A stretch of DNA of 6,704 bases from NCBI GenBank assembly GCA_022360735.1, contig JAKSCF010000323.1, positions 1-6,704 of the forward strand, given 5' to 3'. Under the pieces are notes generated by a model. The model did no database searches and was not told where the DNA came from. It saw only the letters and a list, made by a program, of their open reading frames with translations. Shown here piece after piece: positions 5,457 to 6,704 of the stretch. Source of the DNA: Clostridia bacterium. GTDB lineage: Bacteria; Bacillota_A; Clostridia; Peptostreptococcales; JAAYPU01. The translations under genes and the position numbers were made by a program. Numbering within the stretch: position 1 is the first letter of the stretch; each line of letters begins with the position of its first letter.

Positions 5457-6587
5457 CTATACAATTTTATAACGATCCTTAGTATAGTGAGCAAGTTTTT
5501 CGTCGTCTACTTCTATACCAAGGCCAGGTGTGTCAGGTACATTAATTCTACCATTCTTGATAAAAGTAGAAAAATTAGTAATATCATCTTCTAATCTTAA
5601 TGGTGAGAAATAAGCATGGCCATGAGCGTATAAGTTTCTGGTGGAACATCCAAGTGCAAAGCTTGCAGCTTGTGTGATGCCTTCTTCTATCATAGAGTTA
5701 AATAGGCATTGTATACCAAAATGGCGTGACAGCTCAATAATCTCTTTAGATCGATATATGCCTCCGGTTTTACAGACCTTGATGCTGAATATATCTACGG
5801 ATTTTTCTTTTATCATCATTTTGGCATGTTCTAATGATAAAAGAGATTCATCTGCGGTCAATTTAACATTTGTGCCTTGCTTGATTTTAGCAAAACCGTC
5901 TATATCACCGGCATGGATAGGCTGTTCGAATGCATCCACATTGCATCCGCTTACAGCATCCAGGTATTTAAGTGTGGTAGTGACATCCCAGCCTTGATTG
6001 GCATCGGGAATAAGGACTACTTTGTCGCCAACTGCCTTTGCTATTGCAATAGTTCTTTCGGCATCGTACATGTAATCATCACTACCTATCTTTACCATAA
6101 GTGATGCATAACCCTTGTCTTCAATGAGTGATACTGCTTCCCTGGCATTATCCTCCGGTGTACCCCCGCCAATAGAACCCATTATAGGAAGACTGTCATG
6201 TATGCGACCACCCAGAAGAGTGGCAACGGACATACCTGCTGCTTTTCCCATGATATCATAACAGGCCATATCTACAGCAGCTTTAGCGAGATGCATATCT
6301 CTTATAACGCCGTCCATTATATGGTGTATACAGGCAATATTAGTAGGATCTTTTCCTATAAGTGCCGGTGCCAGGTAGTTATGAATAACCGTAACAGCAG
6401 TCTCTGCGGTTTCCCCGGTAAAAAGGGGCATAGGATCTGTTTCGCCTACGCCAACCATACCTTCGTCTGTTGTAATTTTTACGACTACAGGCTCTGTTGT
6501 GTAAAGCGTCCCATAAAGTTTAGAAAGCTTATAGGGTTTTTTTAAAGGGACAGACAAGTGCAATACGTCAATTTTTTTTATTTTCAT
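5457..6587 (-). CDS. Enolase-superfamily enzyme, mandelate racemase/muconate lactonizing type
   Basis: A 376-residue member of the enolase superfamily, whose enzymes remove a proton next to a carboxylate held by Mg2+ and then racemise, epimerise, dehydrate or lactonise the substrate. The N-terminal capping domain runs to about residue 125 and the barrel follows. Mg2+ ligands can be placed at Asp195 (IPDANQGWD), Glu221 (AFEQP) and Asp246 (LTADES). The catalytic lysine on strand 6 is Lys270 (FSIKVCKTGG). On strand 2 the usual KxK is Met164-Val-Lys166, so only the second lysine, the usual base, is kept. NSMIEEGI (297-304) is the strand-8 region. ATG 6585-6587 follows AGAGGTGA (6591-6598), which overlaps the stop of the upstream transporter; the 10-nt gap indicates one operon. 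Candidate activities include dipeptide or amino-acid-derivative epimerase, cycloisomerase or dehydratase; the sequence does not decide. Its relation to the next operon is unproven. Confidence 0.92.
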   Translation of the reverse strand: MKIKKIDVLHLSVPLKKPYKLSKLYGTLYTTEPVVVKITTDEGMVGVGETDPMPLFTGETAETAVTVIHNYLAPALIGKDPTNIACIHHIMDGVIRDMHLAKAAVDMACYDIMGKAAGMSVATLLGGRIHDSLPIMGSIGGGTPEDNAREAVSLIEDKGYASLMVKIGSDDYMYDAERTIAIAKAVGDKVVLIPDANQGWDVTTTLKYLDAVSGCNVDAFEQPIHAGDIDGFAKIKQGTNVKLTADESLLSLEHAKMMIKEKSVDIFSIKVCKTGGIYRSKEIIELSRHFGIQCLFNSMIEEGITQAASFALGCSTRNLYAHGHAYFSPLRLEDDITNFSTFIKNGRINVPDTPGLGIEVDDEKLAHYTKDRYKIV

Positions 6588-6597
6588 AGGTCACCTC

Positions 6598-6704
6598 TTA
6601 AGCGGTTTGTTTTTTAGTGAAGGGCGTAACGACATACATAGTAATAATAGATGCAATAACACCAAAAAGAGTAAATGGAATTGGAGTTCCAAAGCTGCCT
6701 GTAA
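6598..6704 (-). CDS. C-terminal end of an integral membrane transporter (5' part outside window)
   Basis: The minus strand is open from the window edge to TAA at 6600-6598, giving 34 residues: a Gly/Pro-rich turn (TGSFGTPIPF), one hydrophobic helix (TLFGVIASIITMYVV) and a short basic tail (TPFTKKQTA). This is what the last membrane segment of a secondary transporter looks like. Its stop lies inside the ribosome site of the enolase-superfamily gene, so the two are co-transcribed and perhaps translationally coupled; the transporter may bring in the substrate of that enzyme. The family cannot be assigned from so short a piece. Confidence 0.65.
   Translation of the reverse strand, partial: TGSFGTPIPFTLFGVIASIITMYVVTPFTKKQTA

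Noticed and set aside
5641..6545. Several plus-strand open frames within the enolase-superfamily gene
   Set aside because: They overlap each other and the clearly conserved minus-strand gene, and none has family motifs.

Overview
The window is AT-rich DNA with purine-rich, strong Shine-Dalgarno sites. It carries a SpoVB-like flippase tail and a HutP-type RNA-binding regulator, which points to a low-GC Firmicute, most likely an anaerobic or spore-forming clostridial relative. The species cannot be named from the sequence.

Layout. Bases 1-395 (+) hold the C-terminal end of a multi-pass membrane protein of the SpoVB/polysaccharide flippase type. A 12-bp GC-rich hairpin (415-441) separates it from everything else, which is on the minus strand. 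Read in the direction of transcription, the minus strand begins with the last 34 codons of a membrane transporter (6704-6598) and an enolase-superfamily enzyme of the muconate-lactonizing type (6587-5457). A 13-bp hairpin (5445-5412) follows, then a sigma-A-like promoter (5372-5343). Next comes a four-gene unit: a HutP-family protein (5315-4857), a class III CoA-transferase (4692-3508), an AtoE-type short-chain fatty acid transporter (3399-2047) and an amidase-signature hydrolase (2018-525). It ends at the hairpin near 415-441, which has a U-rich tail in this direction.

How they may work together. The most striking point is the 164-bp gap between the HutP-like gene and the CoA-transferase. 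It has AAGTGAT heptads in tandem, giving NAG triplets about 4 nt apart, followed by an intrinsic terminator hairpin just ahead of the CoA-transferase ribosome site. This is the arrangement known from the Bacillus hut operon, where HutP with L-histidine and Mg2+ binds NAG repeats and prevents termination between hutP and hutH. No histidine-degradation gene is present here. The inference is that a HutP-type antitermination switch has been used for an unrelated catabolic operon. In that operon an amidase could release a small carboxylic acid, the AtoE-like protein could carry it across the membrane, and the CoA-transferase could activate it as a CoA thioester. The true substrate and the ligand of the regulator are unknown.

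No tRNA, rRNA, CRISPR array, insertion sequence or attachment site was recognised.
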